The notes beneath the pieces are model-generated. The model saw only the letters and a list, made by a program, of their open reading frames with translations, did no database searches and had not been told where the DNA came from. This document shows positions 1-12,543 of a DNA stretch of 64,000 nt, piece by piece; the stretch's first letter is position 1; every line of letters starts with the position of its first letter. The position numbers and the translations under genes were made by a program. Source of the DNA: Ignelater luminosus (Eukaryota > Arthropoda > Insecta > Coleoptera > Elateridae); assembly GCA_011009095.1 (NCBI GenBank), contig VTPC01091320.1, positions 51,774 through 115,773 on the forward strand. Reading direction: 5' to 3'.

Positions 1-590
1 TATCTATAAATTAAAACAAACATAAACATCCACAACTGATTATAATATTTTTGTGTTAAGTCGATAAAAATATTTCATACATGAAAAGGTGCAAACCAAA
101 ATTAATTAAAATAACCAAATTTAAATGGAAAATTAAGGCAAATTGTACTTAAGTTGACATAAATAATTGCACAACTTTTCAATGCTATCCATAAGCTGTA
201 ATTTGATATTGAGTGAGAATTTATTTTTGAAACACTATGACTATGAAAAGTAAAACAGAAGTCTAAAATATAAAACCAGCATTGTTCATGAACTCAAATG
301 ACAAGTACTGATATGCACTGATCAAATCGAGCCGCTTTATTCCTGATCATTCATTTTCCATCTTAAAATACTGGTGCATCTGTGATGCATTTTTGAAATT
401 GTATTCTCAACTTTTAACTATTAGTAAAAATCCAAAACTGACTCAAGTTTCTGTATTTTATGCCACATCCCATACCTAGAATTGCTTTTTTTAGTGTTGT
501 ACATGTTACACAACGATAACTTCAAATTTATCTCATACTTACAGCACACAATAAACTAGAAATGGAGACAGCAAATAACAAAGCACTCTG
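1..590. other. 3' flank/UTR of the RNF216-like gene
   Basis: AT-rich and without a coding frame. It lies downstream of the minus-strand stop at 591-593. A minus-strand AATAAA (TTTATT on the plus strand, 336-341) about 250 nt after the stop is a plausible polyadenylation signal. Confidence 0.4.
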
Positions 591-3500
591 CTAATGTGCA
601 ATACCAGACTTTCTTTTAACTACTTTTTTATGACCATGCTGTAAATCTACAGTAGGATCAAACTTTAATTTTGAAGGATCCATATCAACTCCTTTTTCTT
701 TTTTTGCTGCCTCGGCTCCTTTCAAGATTGATTCTCTATGTAAATTCTCTGTATCACTAAATAAAGGGCATCTGCAAAAAAATTCTAGTTTAGACCAAAC
801 CCATCGATTTAACTATAGATAAAAATCAAGTACAAATTTCCTTTTCCAAAGTGCGTGTAATCCTTAACTGGTTTACCACAAACATAACACATGAATGCAC
901 CACAGGAACAAGTCATTTTATTACAACCTTCAGATTTTATAAATGTTAATCCGCAGCTATGGCATTTTCTGCAAAAAGAACAAACAGAAAAATGTAGGAT
1001 TTGGTATATATAAATAGTAGGTACATACCTCAGTAGAGCTTCCGTCATTTTGTTTTCAATGTAAGTACGTATATTGACCTCTTCTTGCTTCTCAATTTCA
1101 TCGCATCTAAAAGGTATATGCGATGGTTCTTTACACTGACGACACGATTCTTTCATACAGTCTGGATTTAAACAATGGAATATTTTGTCATCTTTAGGTG
1201 GAATAGTAACAAAATCACAAAAAGGGCACGTTTCTAAATCTTCAATACCTGCAGCTTTTAATTCTTTGGATCGTTTCTTTTGCATTATTTTAGAGAACAT
1301 TTTTGGATTTAACGTAGCCTAAAAAGAAGTTTTTGTACTTATTGATCTAGATATAAATCTCTAGGTTTTTTTATTGAATATTCATCTTTATCAGCTTGTA
1401 TGCTATATTAAAAATATTTTTTCTCCATGATTGATCAGAAATCATAAACCAAAGCTCTCGATTTTGAAAGATTATGACAATAAAGGTAGAATAATAAAGC
1501 GCATCAACTTAAAAAAATTACCAGGTACTAGGAAAAGAATTGATGTAACTACCTGTAATGTCTGTAAGCTAAAATGCGAATTGCAATTATTTAAACAGAA
1601 GAAATCTAGTTTTCCATCGCCATAAGCGACTTCAACTCCTTTCTTCACACACGCTTTACAAAATATGCAACCATTTTCACATTCATAGATATCAGTAGGC
1701 ATTATCTCATTATCAAAACAGCAGCTGCACGTTTGTAGAATTCCAGCTTCTCTGGCTTGCTGTTTTTCTTTGAGTTCTTTGAGTTCTTGTGCTTTTATTT
1801 CTTTTTGTATCTCGGCAAAATGTTCTACAAATGCAATCTAAAATATTGAAAAATTGAATAGAACTAAATTCAGCATTCTACAATGGATACTTGATGTAGA
1901 AAGTGCTAGTCACTATGTACTTTCACCACAGTGCCCAAAGTATTATTCAAGTAGAGACTAGAAAAAGATAGAAAGAGAAGCAAACATGTAATGAGTTAGA
2001 AATAGCTAATCCAATAGAATACAATAAGAGTTTATAGAAATAGAGTTTTGAAAACTACCAAACTTACTTCTTGTAAAATCGGAATATCTCGAATCATCTG
2101 TGGTGTAAAAGATACGCTTCTTTCGAACTTCAAATATAAATTTGGTTTCACTTTTTGCAAATTTTTATATGTATCATAAATTCTCTGTCCATTTTCTACA
2201 AATTTGTCTAATATAATGCGCATTGCTATGTTGCGAAATTTATTTTTGAAATACGAAAGAACATATGTTTGAGCTCTATCATTAAGTTGTCTTGGTTTGC
2301 TGTTTAGATTTTCAAAATGCTCTCTTGGATTGGGTATAACATTCAGGAATCTTTTAGCATTAAATTGTGTTGTATAAAACTTTTGTTGTGAAGAGATTTG
2401 CTTTTTCCTAAATAATAATTATACATAGATGAATTACAAATTCTAAGAAGTGATTAGTGTTGTTCTTACCTAAAGTATTCTTGCTTGGTAGGGTAACATT
2501 TAGTTCCTACTGACTTTGTTATGAATTTTTCCAATTCCTCTGGTTTATGGATAAATTTGCTACATTGATCTTTTAAATAAACTGGATCTGCATCTGGTAA
2601 AAGTTCTTTCATCATTTCCAACTGTTTATCAAATTTAGTCTTCTTCACAAGTAATGGTGGTTTCTTCTGTTTAATATTGTTATCTGAAGAAGTTAAAATA
2701 ACAAAGTAGTATAGACCCGTTTGCTCATTCTACATCCCTGAATCAGCACCCTAATTTAAGAAACATCAACTATAGAAAGATATTGCAAATGATAATCACC
2801 TTAAATATTGATGCAAGAAAATACAATTTAAAATAACGTTGATTTGGGCATGACATTCTAAAAACATCAAAGCAAAGCAATTACCGATTGCCAATTATTG
2901 AGGATGTAAGGTTCCAGTTATCAAGACAATATTATAGCTGCACTATAATTGTTCGACTCCTCACTACCAAATAACTGCCCAAGGAAGTGATAAATAAAAA
3001 TCCAAATAGAAATTCAACAATAAAAAAAATTGGAAAAACTGACTGATAAGGGAAACGGTAGAGAGATCTTATAATGGCTGTGTTCATGAACAAGCAGCGA
3101 TTAGCAGCGCTCACGGCATCACTTTTAAAAGATTTCCTTCGCTAATGGGATTGCATCAACATGACAAAAGTAATTAATAGAACTTTCGTTGAATTTTGAG
3201 TGAAGCAAGAAAAAAGACACAAAGTATAGAATTGGAAGACTTCCCAAAAATCCAAAAAAAAACCTTACCGCTACTTCTAAGAGAAGCCAGAGCAAGTGAG
3301 ATACAAGGCTAGATAAAAAAATCAAGACAACTTACTAATGATGGGAAAATATACAAGAAAGAGAAAGAAAGACTACTCAATGATCTCTGCAAAGAAAAAA
3401 AAACAAAAGCATTTACAGAAAATTCAAAAAATTACAAAAACCACAAGGGCTCCAAAAAAAGTCATAAACGCAGATGAAAAAGGAAAGGAGAAGAAATCGG

Positions 3501-6381
3501 AAGATAAATTTGATATCGAAAACATTAACACAAACGCAAGTATGGAAATTATTGGAAACACAAATAATAAAAACAAAAAAATTACAGTTAAAGTGGAAGA
3601 AATACGAGGCAAACAGAAATTCTATAATAGAATGCTAGGATGTGGAGAGAATGTTGGAATCGAATCTAGGTGAGATGGAAGTCGTAATGTAACCTAACAA
3701 ATGAAAATGTTACAATCAAAGAACAAGATAGATAAAAAAAATAAAAAGGAATTTTGTAATAGAAGGACAAGAGCTTTCAGAAAAAATGTTTTGGGCTAGA
3801 TTCAGAACAAAATTCAAAAACATGGTTATTATAAACGCGTATAGACCTATAAATGATGAAGAAAAGTTGCAATTTGTGTTTAAGAAAATACAAAAGAACT
3901 ATCCAAAAGACATAGAAATACCGTTAGGTGATATAAATGCAAAAACCGGAAGTAAAGATAAAGTTAGAGAAGTTATATAATGAAGAAAAAGAAAAAACGA
4001 ATAAAAATGGTAAGATGTTGACTGACAAGCTGGAACCTTGCTCAAACACAAAAACCTTCACAAAATAACGAGAACAGGCACGAATATCAGCTCACACCTT
4101 AAACGTCAAAAAAGACAAGAAATTCAAAAACAAACCTAAAAAGAATATTAGAAACAAGATAAGGATACAAAGAAAAGTGCAAGGAAAGACAAAAGAATAT
4201 GTGTATAGACATGAAGTTAAGATAAAACCAAGCAGGCTTTTGTGAAAAACAATCGTATTAACCAAGTCTGCGTCCTCCCTACTATCATAATAGACCAAAC
4301 AGGAGAAATGGGACAAAAAGTATGTCTCAATTTTATAGACTTTGAGAAAGCTTTCGACTCGACTCAGTCTTAAGGGAAAAATGCAAACGATCCTAGCGCA
4401 ATAAGTGGACTATCAGATAAATACATTAGGATGATAAAATTCGCATACGATAACTACATGGCCAAAGACGGACAAGCAGAAAAATTATCAGAAACGATTA
4501 ACATCAAACAAAGCTGCATTCTCTCGCCAACAATTTTCCTAATAATATTAGACTTTAGATTAAGAGGTCAAGAATAAACTGGGATACATTTAGCAAGTTA
4601 GAAGATTTTGAATTTGCGGACGACATATGTTTCATAACAACAAAAAAGACTCAAAGGCAAAGAATGGCAGATAAACTAAAAACTGAAGTTGAGAGAGTAG
4701 AACTCAAAATAAATTTTAAAAAACAAAATCCTTGCAGGCGAAAAAAAGAGAAGGAATAGAAATGCATATTAAAAGGTGCTAAAGTTAAAAAAGTAGAAAA
4801 GTTATTTTACCTGGAAAGTGATAAATAGAGCGAAAAGCATGAAAACTGACATCAGAAGATGAATAGCCCCGTTTAATGTGCTCAAAAAATTGTGGAAATC
4901 CAACGATATAAAATTAGTAACAAAACTTACGCTTTTCAAAACAACATAGATAACAAAAAAAACTAGAAACTTTTATTAACAAAAGCTTAAGAATTATTCA
5001 CCAAATATTTTAACCAGAAAAGATATTAAAACAAGTTATGGGAGATATTGAAAGAAAAGAAAATAGATTAGACTATTAGAAGGAAAAAATGGGAATGGCT
5101 TGGACACCCACTGAGAAAACCCTAAAGTAGCATCAGGATCATGAGACAAGTACTGGAATTTAACCGCCCACGTAAAATAAAAGTAGAAAGACCTTATGAC
5201 ACATGGAAAATAATTACAGTTAGAACAAGGAATGTTATAGGAAGAGGCAAACAGATTGCCCAGGATAGGAAACAATATGGAAAGAAGATTTGGTATGGAA
5301 GATAGCTATGGCAGACTCAACCCATAAACCTCAAGAGAAGGAAAAAACGAAAAATAATTGTTCGACTACAACTGGATGCAGCATCAGATTATTTTATTGA
5401 TGATTATCTTTGTGATTACAGCCAAACTTTGTTAGTGTTTACAGTTTCCAATTTTAAAAAAGTAGTAGTAATTAAATTTGTAAATTATGAGTAGGTAGCA
5501 TTGATGAACACTGATAGATAAATTGGTGACTTGATGAGGCATTTTTTACTTAGTGATCTTTTGGCCCTAAGATGCACCCAAATCAAGATATTTAGAAAAT
5601 CAAAGCTTGGCGTCTGCAACGGCAATAAATCGAGTTACAAAATTAGTATGTTGCTTTAGAGATCGAAATACACAAATATGTACCAATTTTCAGCTTTCCA
5701 ACATTTTTATCAAGAAAAAACTACCTACTGATTGGGCTGTAAATCAAATTGTTTTCGAAAGCAAGATATTCAAACATAACTAAACAAATTACTCTAGGTT
5801 ACCTAAAGTTTGTAGAGTCCAAGAAATCATCAATATTGATAAAGGTTATGTTAACAACAAATACGGAATTTATTTATTTTCTTAATACTCAAATTCCAAA
5901 CACTTTTAACAACATAGAAATTATAGTCTTGATTTTTTATCGAACAGTAATGTAATTGACTTTATTCTAATTCATAATCTTTAAAATTAACGATGTTAGT
6001 AAAATATTGCATACCTATTCCTCTACCATAGCATTTACTTTGATTTTGTACTTAATTATGGTTAAGAAATAATGAATTGAATTAAAATAGACCCAAATAT
6101 TATTTCTTATTTGTCAACATACAAACCAACACATTTAAATGCAAAAGATTACTTACTGTAAATCAGAATTTCTGAAATCAAACTATTCAATGTGCTTTGG
6201 GAATAAATCTTTCCATTACAGATCTGTTTTATGTAATCAAAAGATGTATCTGGGAATATTTCTGTAAGATGACAAATCAAACGATTTTCAGTATAACTTT
6301 CTACTGGGTTATTCATTTTCTTTAAAAATTTCTTGATATATTTTTCAATACATTTGGTATAAATAGTAAGTGTAATTAAAC
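591..6381 (-). CDS. RNF216: RBR E3 ubiquitin-protein ligase, RNF216/TRIAD3-like (7 exons)
   Basis: Exons read from GT/AG sites: 6381-6157, 2683-2470, 2407-2068, 1837-1553, 1318-1029, 968-834 and 771-591. All phases agree. From the ATG at 6316 the spliced frame gives 534 residues. A short coiled-coil-like stretch lies near 247-268. RING1 (about 275-323) contains CSCC and CIFCKAC. The IBR (364-405) contains CPFC and CRQC. RING2 (432-476) contains KCHSC, SEGCNKMTC and CYVC. By family knowledge, RBR ligases pass ubiquitin through a RING2 cysteine, here C445. RNF216 proteins build ubiquitin chains in the cytosol and act in immune signalling and autophagy. The order RING1-IBR-RING2 and the SEGCN motif match RNF216 rather than parkin or ariadne. 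The protein is much shorter at the N-terminus than human RNF216 (about 870-920 residues). The first exon stays open upstream of the ATG to a good acceptor at 6381, so a further 5' exon may exist. A minus-strand AATAAA lies at 336-341. Confidence 0.9.
3338..5345 (+). mobile_element. Decayed LINE (non-LTR retrotransposon) in RNF216 intron 1
   Basis: Fragments of a LINE polyprotein run in order on the plus strand with many frame breaks. A lysine-rich segment lies at 3338-3673. An endonuclease piece at 3786-3980 carries LGDINAKTGS. Reverse-transcriptase blocks follow: FIDFEKAFDS near 4330, ILSPTIFLIILD near 4515 and FADDICFI near 4614. The typical C-terminal WLGHPLRKP tail is near 5098. The intron is about 3.5 kb and the LINE fills most of it. 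It lies antisense to the host gene. The catalytic DD pair survives as FADD, but the frames are too broken for activity. The LINE clade was not resolved. Nothing recognisable was seen at 2684-3337 or 5346-6156. Confidence 0.8.
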
Positions 6382-6975
6382 CTGAAAAGAGATTAGATTC
6401 TAATAATAATTAAGCTTGTCTTCACTTTTAATGGTAAAACACTCACAGTTTTAGAAAATAAAATGTTTTAAGTATTGTACAAAATGTTTCTATTACAATG
6501 GAACAATATGCTAGAAGATAGAATTTGTTTTGATATTTACTCAGAATTTCAATGATAAAGTAAATCAAAAGAAGAGATAATTGCAACATTTCTGTGCAAC
6601 TCATGCTTTATGATTATAATTTTTAGTATTTACAAACTGCAATTTAAAATATGCATCTACATGTTTGTTGCAGAAATATTTTATTGCTTTTGAAATGAAT
6701 AAATTCAATCATTATTTTAATCAAAAAAGTTATAAAAACAGAGAACCGTGCTTAGAAAAATTAGTTTTTCTTAGAAAAAAAATTAATATATATATTTTAA
6801 TAAATACTTTTCCTAGAATCTGTAGGCTCAGTTATCCTGAAGAACTTAATGTACTACCCATTATACTGTAGAATGAAGTTTAATATCATGTTGATGACGG
6901 GAACGATTACAATGTTATCTGGTTTCAAGAACCAAATCCCAACTAGTTTATGTCTTTTGCCAGCAAGCCCCTTAA

Positions 6976-7377
6976 ATGGGTGAAACATCACAAAAGAAGT
7001 ATATTAAACCTCCTAACACAAATGAAGATAGAACTGAAAGAATGTACCAAAACATAAAAATAAATAAGTTGCTAAAAAAAATAAAAAATATTAAAGAAGA
7101 AATAAAAGCCCTAAAAGAAGAGATTAAAAACAAGGAAAAGCAATGGGAAAGAGAGAATCAAAATCCTAGAAAGAGGAATAGAACAAAACAAAAAAGAAAA
7201 AAAAGAAACACTGTAATAAAAAGATTACAAGCTCAAGATGAAAATCAAGCAAACTCAACTATCAAGAACTTCTTAAGAGATAAACTGGGAAGAGAACCTA
7301 ACATAATAGAAGTTATTAACATTAGAAAAGAAGACTCCAACAGAATTATTCTAATCAAAATGGAAAATAGAAATTGA
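6976..7377 (+). CDS. LINE ORF1-like coiled-coil remnant (133 aa)
   Basis: The open frame has 133 residues. Roughly residues 25-60 form a Lys/Glu-rich heptad-like helix (IKNIKEEIKALKEEI), followed by a strongly basic patch (KQKRKKRN). Downstream reverse-transcriptase debris on the same strand suggests it is the ORF1, or N-terminal part, of the decayed LINE. By family knowledge such proteins bind RNA and form oligomers. No CCHC knuckle is seen, so the assignment rests on composition and context. It could instead be a chance open frame in A-rich DNA. Confidence 0.4.
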   Translation: MGETSQKKYIKPPNTNEDRTERMYQNIKINKLLKKIKNIKEEIKALKEEIKNKEKQWERENQNPRKRNRTKQKRKKRNTVIKRLQAQDENQANSTIKNFLRDKLGREPNIIEVINIRKEDSNRIILIKMENRN

Positions 7378-8222
7378 AGTAATGAAGAATTAAAGTTAAA
7401 TTAAAAGATACACAAATAGAAAATTATCTAAAATTGAAAAAAAATGCCTTTAAAGAAAGAGAAGAAAAACAAGTGATTGTCACTCATGAGAAGCTCAGAA
7501 TAAATAACAAAATCTTCAAACAGCTCTCAAGAAACTAAAAAAAACTTTCTCAAAATGAATTTGAGTATGAAAGATAAAGACAACAGAAAAGTAATATAGA
7601 TAAACAAAACATGAAGACAAGACGAGAAAAAGACCAAATTAAAATTACCTAACACGTGGAATGTCACAATGATGCTAGCGATAGAAAAGATGATGAAAAT
7701 AATTAAAAAGTTAAAAAGATATATGTAGAGTAAACTTTATGGTGATACAGAAAATTTGTTGGATTCAAAAGAAAAGAATACATAAACAGAATTTAACCTT
7801 ATAATACTCATGAGAATTATATGAAGTAGCTTTTATGATTATAGGAGAAATGAAAAATAAACTGATTTAATTAAACATTTAGCTGATTAAAGTGAAACTT
7901 TTCAAATGCAGTAAATGAGAAATGTGAAAACATTTAGAGGAGCTTGTAACAAGTTTGATTGTTTAATAGTAATGGTGATAATAAAGCAAAAAATAAGAAG
8001 AATGAAGAAAACTAAAAATGCAAGACATAACTGAAATTACAGAAGTTGAGAAGTGAAGAAGAGAAAGTGAAACAAATGTGAGTAAAGTAGAAAAGCAACT
8101 GAGAAGACAACCAAACAAAGCCAAAGATGTAAAAAAGATTGGAATATCATGAAGAATTGCATAAATCGAGTAGAATATCAAATGGGAAAAAAAGAAGAGA
8201 AAATTAAAAAGAGTGGTACAAC

Positions 8223-9062
8223 CAGGGCTGGGCAAAATATCTTGTATTATGTATTTGAAATACAAAATACAAAATACTTTTGGGTAATGTATTTAAAATA
8301 CAAGATACAAAATACTTATGTAAAAGTATTTAAAATACCAGATACAAAATACTTATGTTGAAGTATTTAAAATACCAGATACAAAATACTTATGTTGAAG
8401 TATTTAAAATACAAGATACGAAATATAAAGAATAAAATGGTATATACCATGGAATTAAGATGATCCTTTTAATCCCGAAGGTGAATGTGAATCACACAAG
8501 GGATTAAGAGCAGTGGAGGGGGGCCACAGGGGAACAGCGTTCCCCAAGTTACCAATAAATACTAAACATTCTTTAAAAAATCTAATTATTTTTATATAAT
8601 AAATGTGTAATCTGACAATCAGCGTTAGCCCACTATTTTTTCTAGCTATACATCACTGATTAAGAGACACCTTAGTCCTATGGTATGTACACTATTCTTT
8701 GGTTGGAATTCTCAAGGTATACAGAAACAAATCAATCAAGTGTCTGTGTTCAATTCGAAATTTAGTAAAGTTCTGATTTCTTTCGAAAAATACTAAGGTT
8801 TCTAAACATTTTATCGGACGAATAAAAGAACGACTTTATCTTCGATTCATTTACTGTTACATGTAACTGCTTTCTTCTAGTATACTCTAGTTGCAAAAAA
8901 TTAAAAAAGTAGTTTAAAATTTGTATTTGAAATACAAAATACCTCTTTACAAATGAGCATTTAAATTACAAAATATCTCTTTAAAACATGAGTATTTAAA
9001 ATACAAAATACGTGTCAAAAATGTATTTCAAATACATGTATTTCAGATACTGCCCAGCCCTG
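8223..9062. mobile_element. Non-autonomous hAT-like element, 840 bp, with 8-bp target duplication
   Basis: The ends are inverted: CAGGGCTGGGCA on the left and TGCCCAGCCCTG on the right. The copy is flanked by the perfect 8-bp direct repeat GGTACAAC (8215-8222 and 9063-9070). Eight-base duplications and CAG-type ends are hallmarks of the hAT superfamily. Subterminal DNA on both sides is packed with variants of TATTTAAAATACAAAATAC, a plausible set of transposase-binding repeats. No transposase frame exists inside, so movement would have needed a related enzyme supplied in trans. It sits inside a LINE relic and is therefore the younger insertion. Confidence 0.92.
8289..8420. repeat. 37-bp subterminal tandem array inside the hAT element
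   Basis: Units begin with GTATTTAAAATAC at 8289, 8326, 8363 and 8400, a constant 37-bp period. There are three full units and one partial. Related inverted motifs recur near the right end at about 8920-9050. Confidence 0.85.
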
Positions 9063-9965
9063 GGTACAACAAAGACCACCAAGAGAGTAACAAAGAAGAT
9101 AAAAGCAAGACTTAAATGGCTAAGAACAAAGGAAGAAAAAGATAGAAAAGACTACAAGAGATTGAGAAGAAAATGCAACTAAAGTATTAAGAAACGGATT
9201 TATGCAGGATAAATCAATAATAGATGCCATACATATAATCAAATAAATACGGAAAAAGCACACAGAGCTAGAAATAGTTTTTGTAGACTTCTTATAAGCC
9301 TTTGATTCAATTAAATAAGGAAAACTTAATTTAGCACCCAAACCTATGAAGACTAATAAAAATGACAATAACACAACAAGGAGAAACTAAAAAATTTGAA
9401 GGAAAGGTAACAATCAATGAGATGCACTATCTGCAACCTTATTTATCTTTAGAATATGTGATGAGAAAAACAAACAAAAGGACATTAAGAAACACATAAT
9501 AGCATATGCAGATGATTTACCACTTGTAGCAAAAAACAGAACAACTGACAAAAATGCTAGAAAAGATAATCAGAGATAAGATGGGACTAAGCATAAATAA
9601 AGACAAGACTAAAATAATAGGACAGGGAAGCAGAAATGCTAACAAAAAGGTGTTTGAGAGCAAAATATTAATAAAAACCACAAAAATGATATTTATAAGT
9701 CATCCATCAGGCCAGTACTATTGTATGTGCCATAGACAGTAACTACGACTAAAAAAGAAGAGAACTTTTAAGAGTAATAGAAAGATATAACTTTTAAGAT
9801 TGATACTGGGACCAATTCATACTGCAGATAATAGATATAGAGCATAAACCACAAAATCAAGGGAGACAAATAAGCAGAGACCTAGTGAAGAAAATAAAAG
9901 AAAGAATTAAGTGACTGAAACACATAGAGAGAGCAGGCCCACGCTGAAGTGGGAAGAAAAGTGTT

Positions 9966-11619
9966 TATAAATGTTTCGGGGTCCAGTGGGCCGTGAATTC
10001 ATTTTGAAAACAGGATATGTATTAGAATGTTTGTCACGTTACACGCATTGCATCGTTATTGTGATGGTTGCCTAATCTTATGTCTTTTAAAAATTAAGAT
10101 TAATTAAATTGTTAAATGCAGGACAATGACATTTGTAATTGACAAATGAGAGAAAAATAAATCAACAAGGCTGCACATCAAAATTAGATTACATAGCCAA
10201 CTGGACTCAAAAACATTTATGAACACTTGTATGCGCAAGAAAATCTAAAGTAAAGGAGATGGTGATCTAGAGAGTTTCAAGAAACCGTGCAGCCTCCTAG
10301 CAAGTGTTTAGCTATTATTATATCATTTATTTATTTATTTTATATTAATTATTTACAATTACAATTTATAACAATAATATCAAATCTTTGTACCATTTAC
10401 AAGTAACTTCATAATAAAATAATAATAAATTCTAACAATATATGTGATAATTTAATTTCTCTGCAGAAGTAGAAACCATAATTTCTAATTTCATAGGTAA
10501 TTTTTATTTTTATTTATTTATTTCCATCTTTTTTTTTTGTATTCTGTCATGTTCATTCTGTGTGGTACACTACAAAATAAAACAAATTTGTTAGTAAAAT
10601 TTCTTGATTTCCTCTTATTTTTCAAACTTTAAACTAGTATGTGGAAGAAAGATTAAAACCGTTGGCATCCCTTTGTGCACATCTGAATATTTGTACTTGT
10701 ACATATTTTTAAGCATTTGGCATTAAAGAAAACGACTTTAATAAAAAGCATTTTATTGTCATAGATAATACTATAATAAATATAATAATAATTAGTTAAG
10801 AATAAAAGATACACAGTTTTCAGTAACACTTTTAACGTTTACAATATTTTAAAAAATGTATTTTTATACACAAATAGTAATAACTCTACATATATACAAA
10901 ATTTTATTTAAAAATATGAGATTTCTGCAAGAAACATTAAAGCAGTCAAAACTCTTTCATTATTGTTACCATATCACAAAAAATACTCTTAGGAATATTT
11001 TATTATTAATAAGTCTCGACTATTAAGAATAGTAGCATAATACTTCAAAAATTAATTTTCTTTTGATTTATGAGCTCATTGTAGCCCTTAAAATTACATT
11101 TTACATAAATATTTTTGATACTTATATTTAATTGACAATGTAGCGATGAGTATTTAAATTTTAAATTTTTGAAGTTATACCACTAATTACATTTAAAACA
11201 AAAATGGTATACAAATGGTGATAATACTTAATGTTTAATGATAATATCAAATAATATATTCCCAATGTAAATGGTTGCTTGAATGGTGAAGTACACTATA
11301 GGTATTATTATAAATCGAATGCATTCACAGCCTTATCCGCAAAAGTCCTAATAAATTAATAAATACAAAGTACTGAGCCTTAACTTTTGATTAATAATTT
11401 CATAAGGTGGTAATTTCATCAAGCAATTATTTTTACTTTAAAAACAATATCTGCAGTGGTGGAATAATGCTTTACATCCACCGTTATTAATGTGATAAAA
11501 CTTAAATGCAGCACACGTATATAAAAGAGAACGCATAAATATTGAGCATGAAATGATATATTTACAAAAAAAATTTGATTCTTCCTTACGACTAATAATC
11601 AGTTCAGGATCTTATAATA
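9966..11619. other. AT-rich DNA between the LINE and the BAMBI stop codon
   Basis: No coding frame with recognisable similarity was seen. The right part lies downstream of the minus-strand BAMBI stop and may include its 3' UTR. Several minus-strand AATAAA-like hexamers occur, but none stands out as the cleavage signal. Confidence 0.4.
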
Positions 11620-12543
11620 TTAAGATATTATTTCTTTATTATACACTTTATCGATGGAATTATCTTGATGTTCAAGCGAATTTCCACCTAAGATCATATT
11701 TCTTTCAACATGTAAATCAGTATTTTTATGTAATAGATGCTTTGATACAATATCTGTATCATCGCAAGTATTTATTGTACAGTGATCTACATCTTGCATA
11801 TAATTTAATTTTGCATTTGTTTCATTTTTTTTATCACAGTTCTTATCGATAACACGCATTTCATTTTGAATTAGTAAAGGAACATAAGTTTGCTGTCTTA
11901 TATCTTCTGTATCACTCAAGTAAATTGGATTATGATGATGAGAATCTTTTAAAAAATGTTCTTTATGAATAATATTGTGATGACGATACGAATCCTGATG
12001 CATTTTCTCACAGTTGCTTTTAGTATCTGCTGATAACATGTAAGACATTCTGAAATTAAAAATAGAATTGTATTAAAAGTGATTTATATTAAAAATGTAA
12101 TTCTTACCCTAGTTTATGATTAGCATTAGTAGAAGATTCTGTACGTAAGAGTTTCACAGCTAATCCAATTAACGCTAAAAGAATAACTGCTCCACATATA
12201 GGTACAGCAATTGTGGCTGCACGAAACCAAACTTCTGAATCAGTATATAAAGCAGGATCTTGTTTTGTTCCTACATTATCTGATATCCTATTATCACTAT
12301 CATTTGCTGTTTCACCTGTTAAAGCAATACGTTCAGGATAAATTACACATTGCACCTTTTCTATCATTAATAGACTTACCTAATATTGCAGAATCATTTA
12401 GAAGAAATCTAGTTTCAGGATTGTCAGCATGATTGCACATATCGTGATAGCAACATAATAAAAGCGATCTAGGATGATTCTTCTTTTTGTACGAAGACCT
12501 GGATGTACTGCTGGGATTATTTTGACACCAGTTTCTTTGATCT
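11620..12543 (-). CDS. BAMBI: BAMBI 3' exon cluster: membrane segment and tail
   Basis: Three exons (12543-12380, 12315-12108, 12049-11620) are separated by introns of 64 bp and 58 bp. The first carries the CCYHDMCNH end of the ectodomain. The second carries the acidic/Asn-rich juxtamembrane part and the transmembrane helix. The third carries the cytoplasmic tail, ending YNKEIIS. Reading through the 64-bp intron meets a stop, so it must be spliced. Confidence 0.88.

Larger units (their letters stand above)
6976..9965 (+). mobile_element. Decayed LINE with ORF1-like part, interrupted by a hAT element
   Basis: The left part encodes a charged, coiled-coil-like ORF1 segment. After the nested hAT copy (8223-9062) come reverse-transcriptase pieces. 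One reads GFMQDKSIIDAIHI followed by FVDFL and AFDSI (about 9195-9320). Another is AYADDLPLVAKNR near 9500-9540. A C-terminal stretch rich in Lys and Arg reaches about 9960. Frames are broken throughout. The end coordinates are approximate, and no poly(A) or target duplication was identified. Confidence 0.7.
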
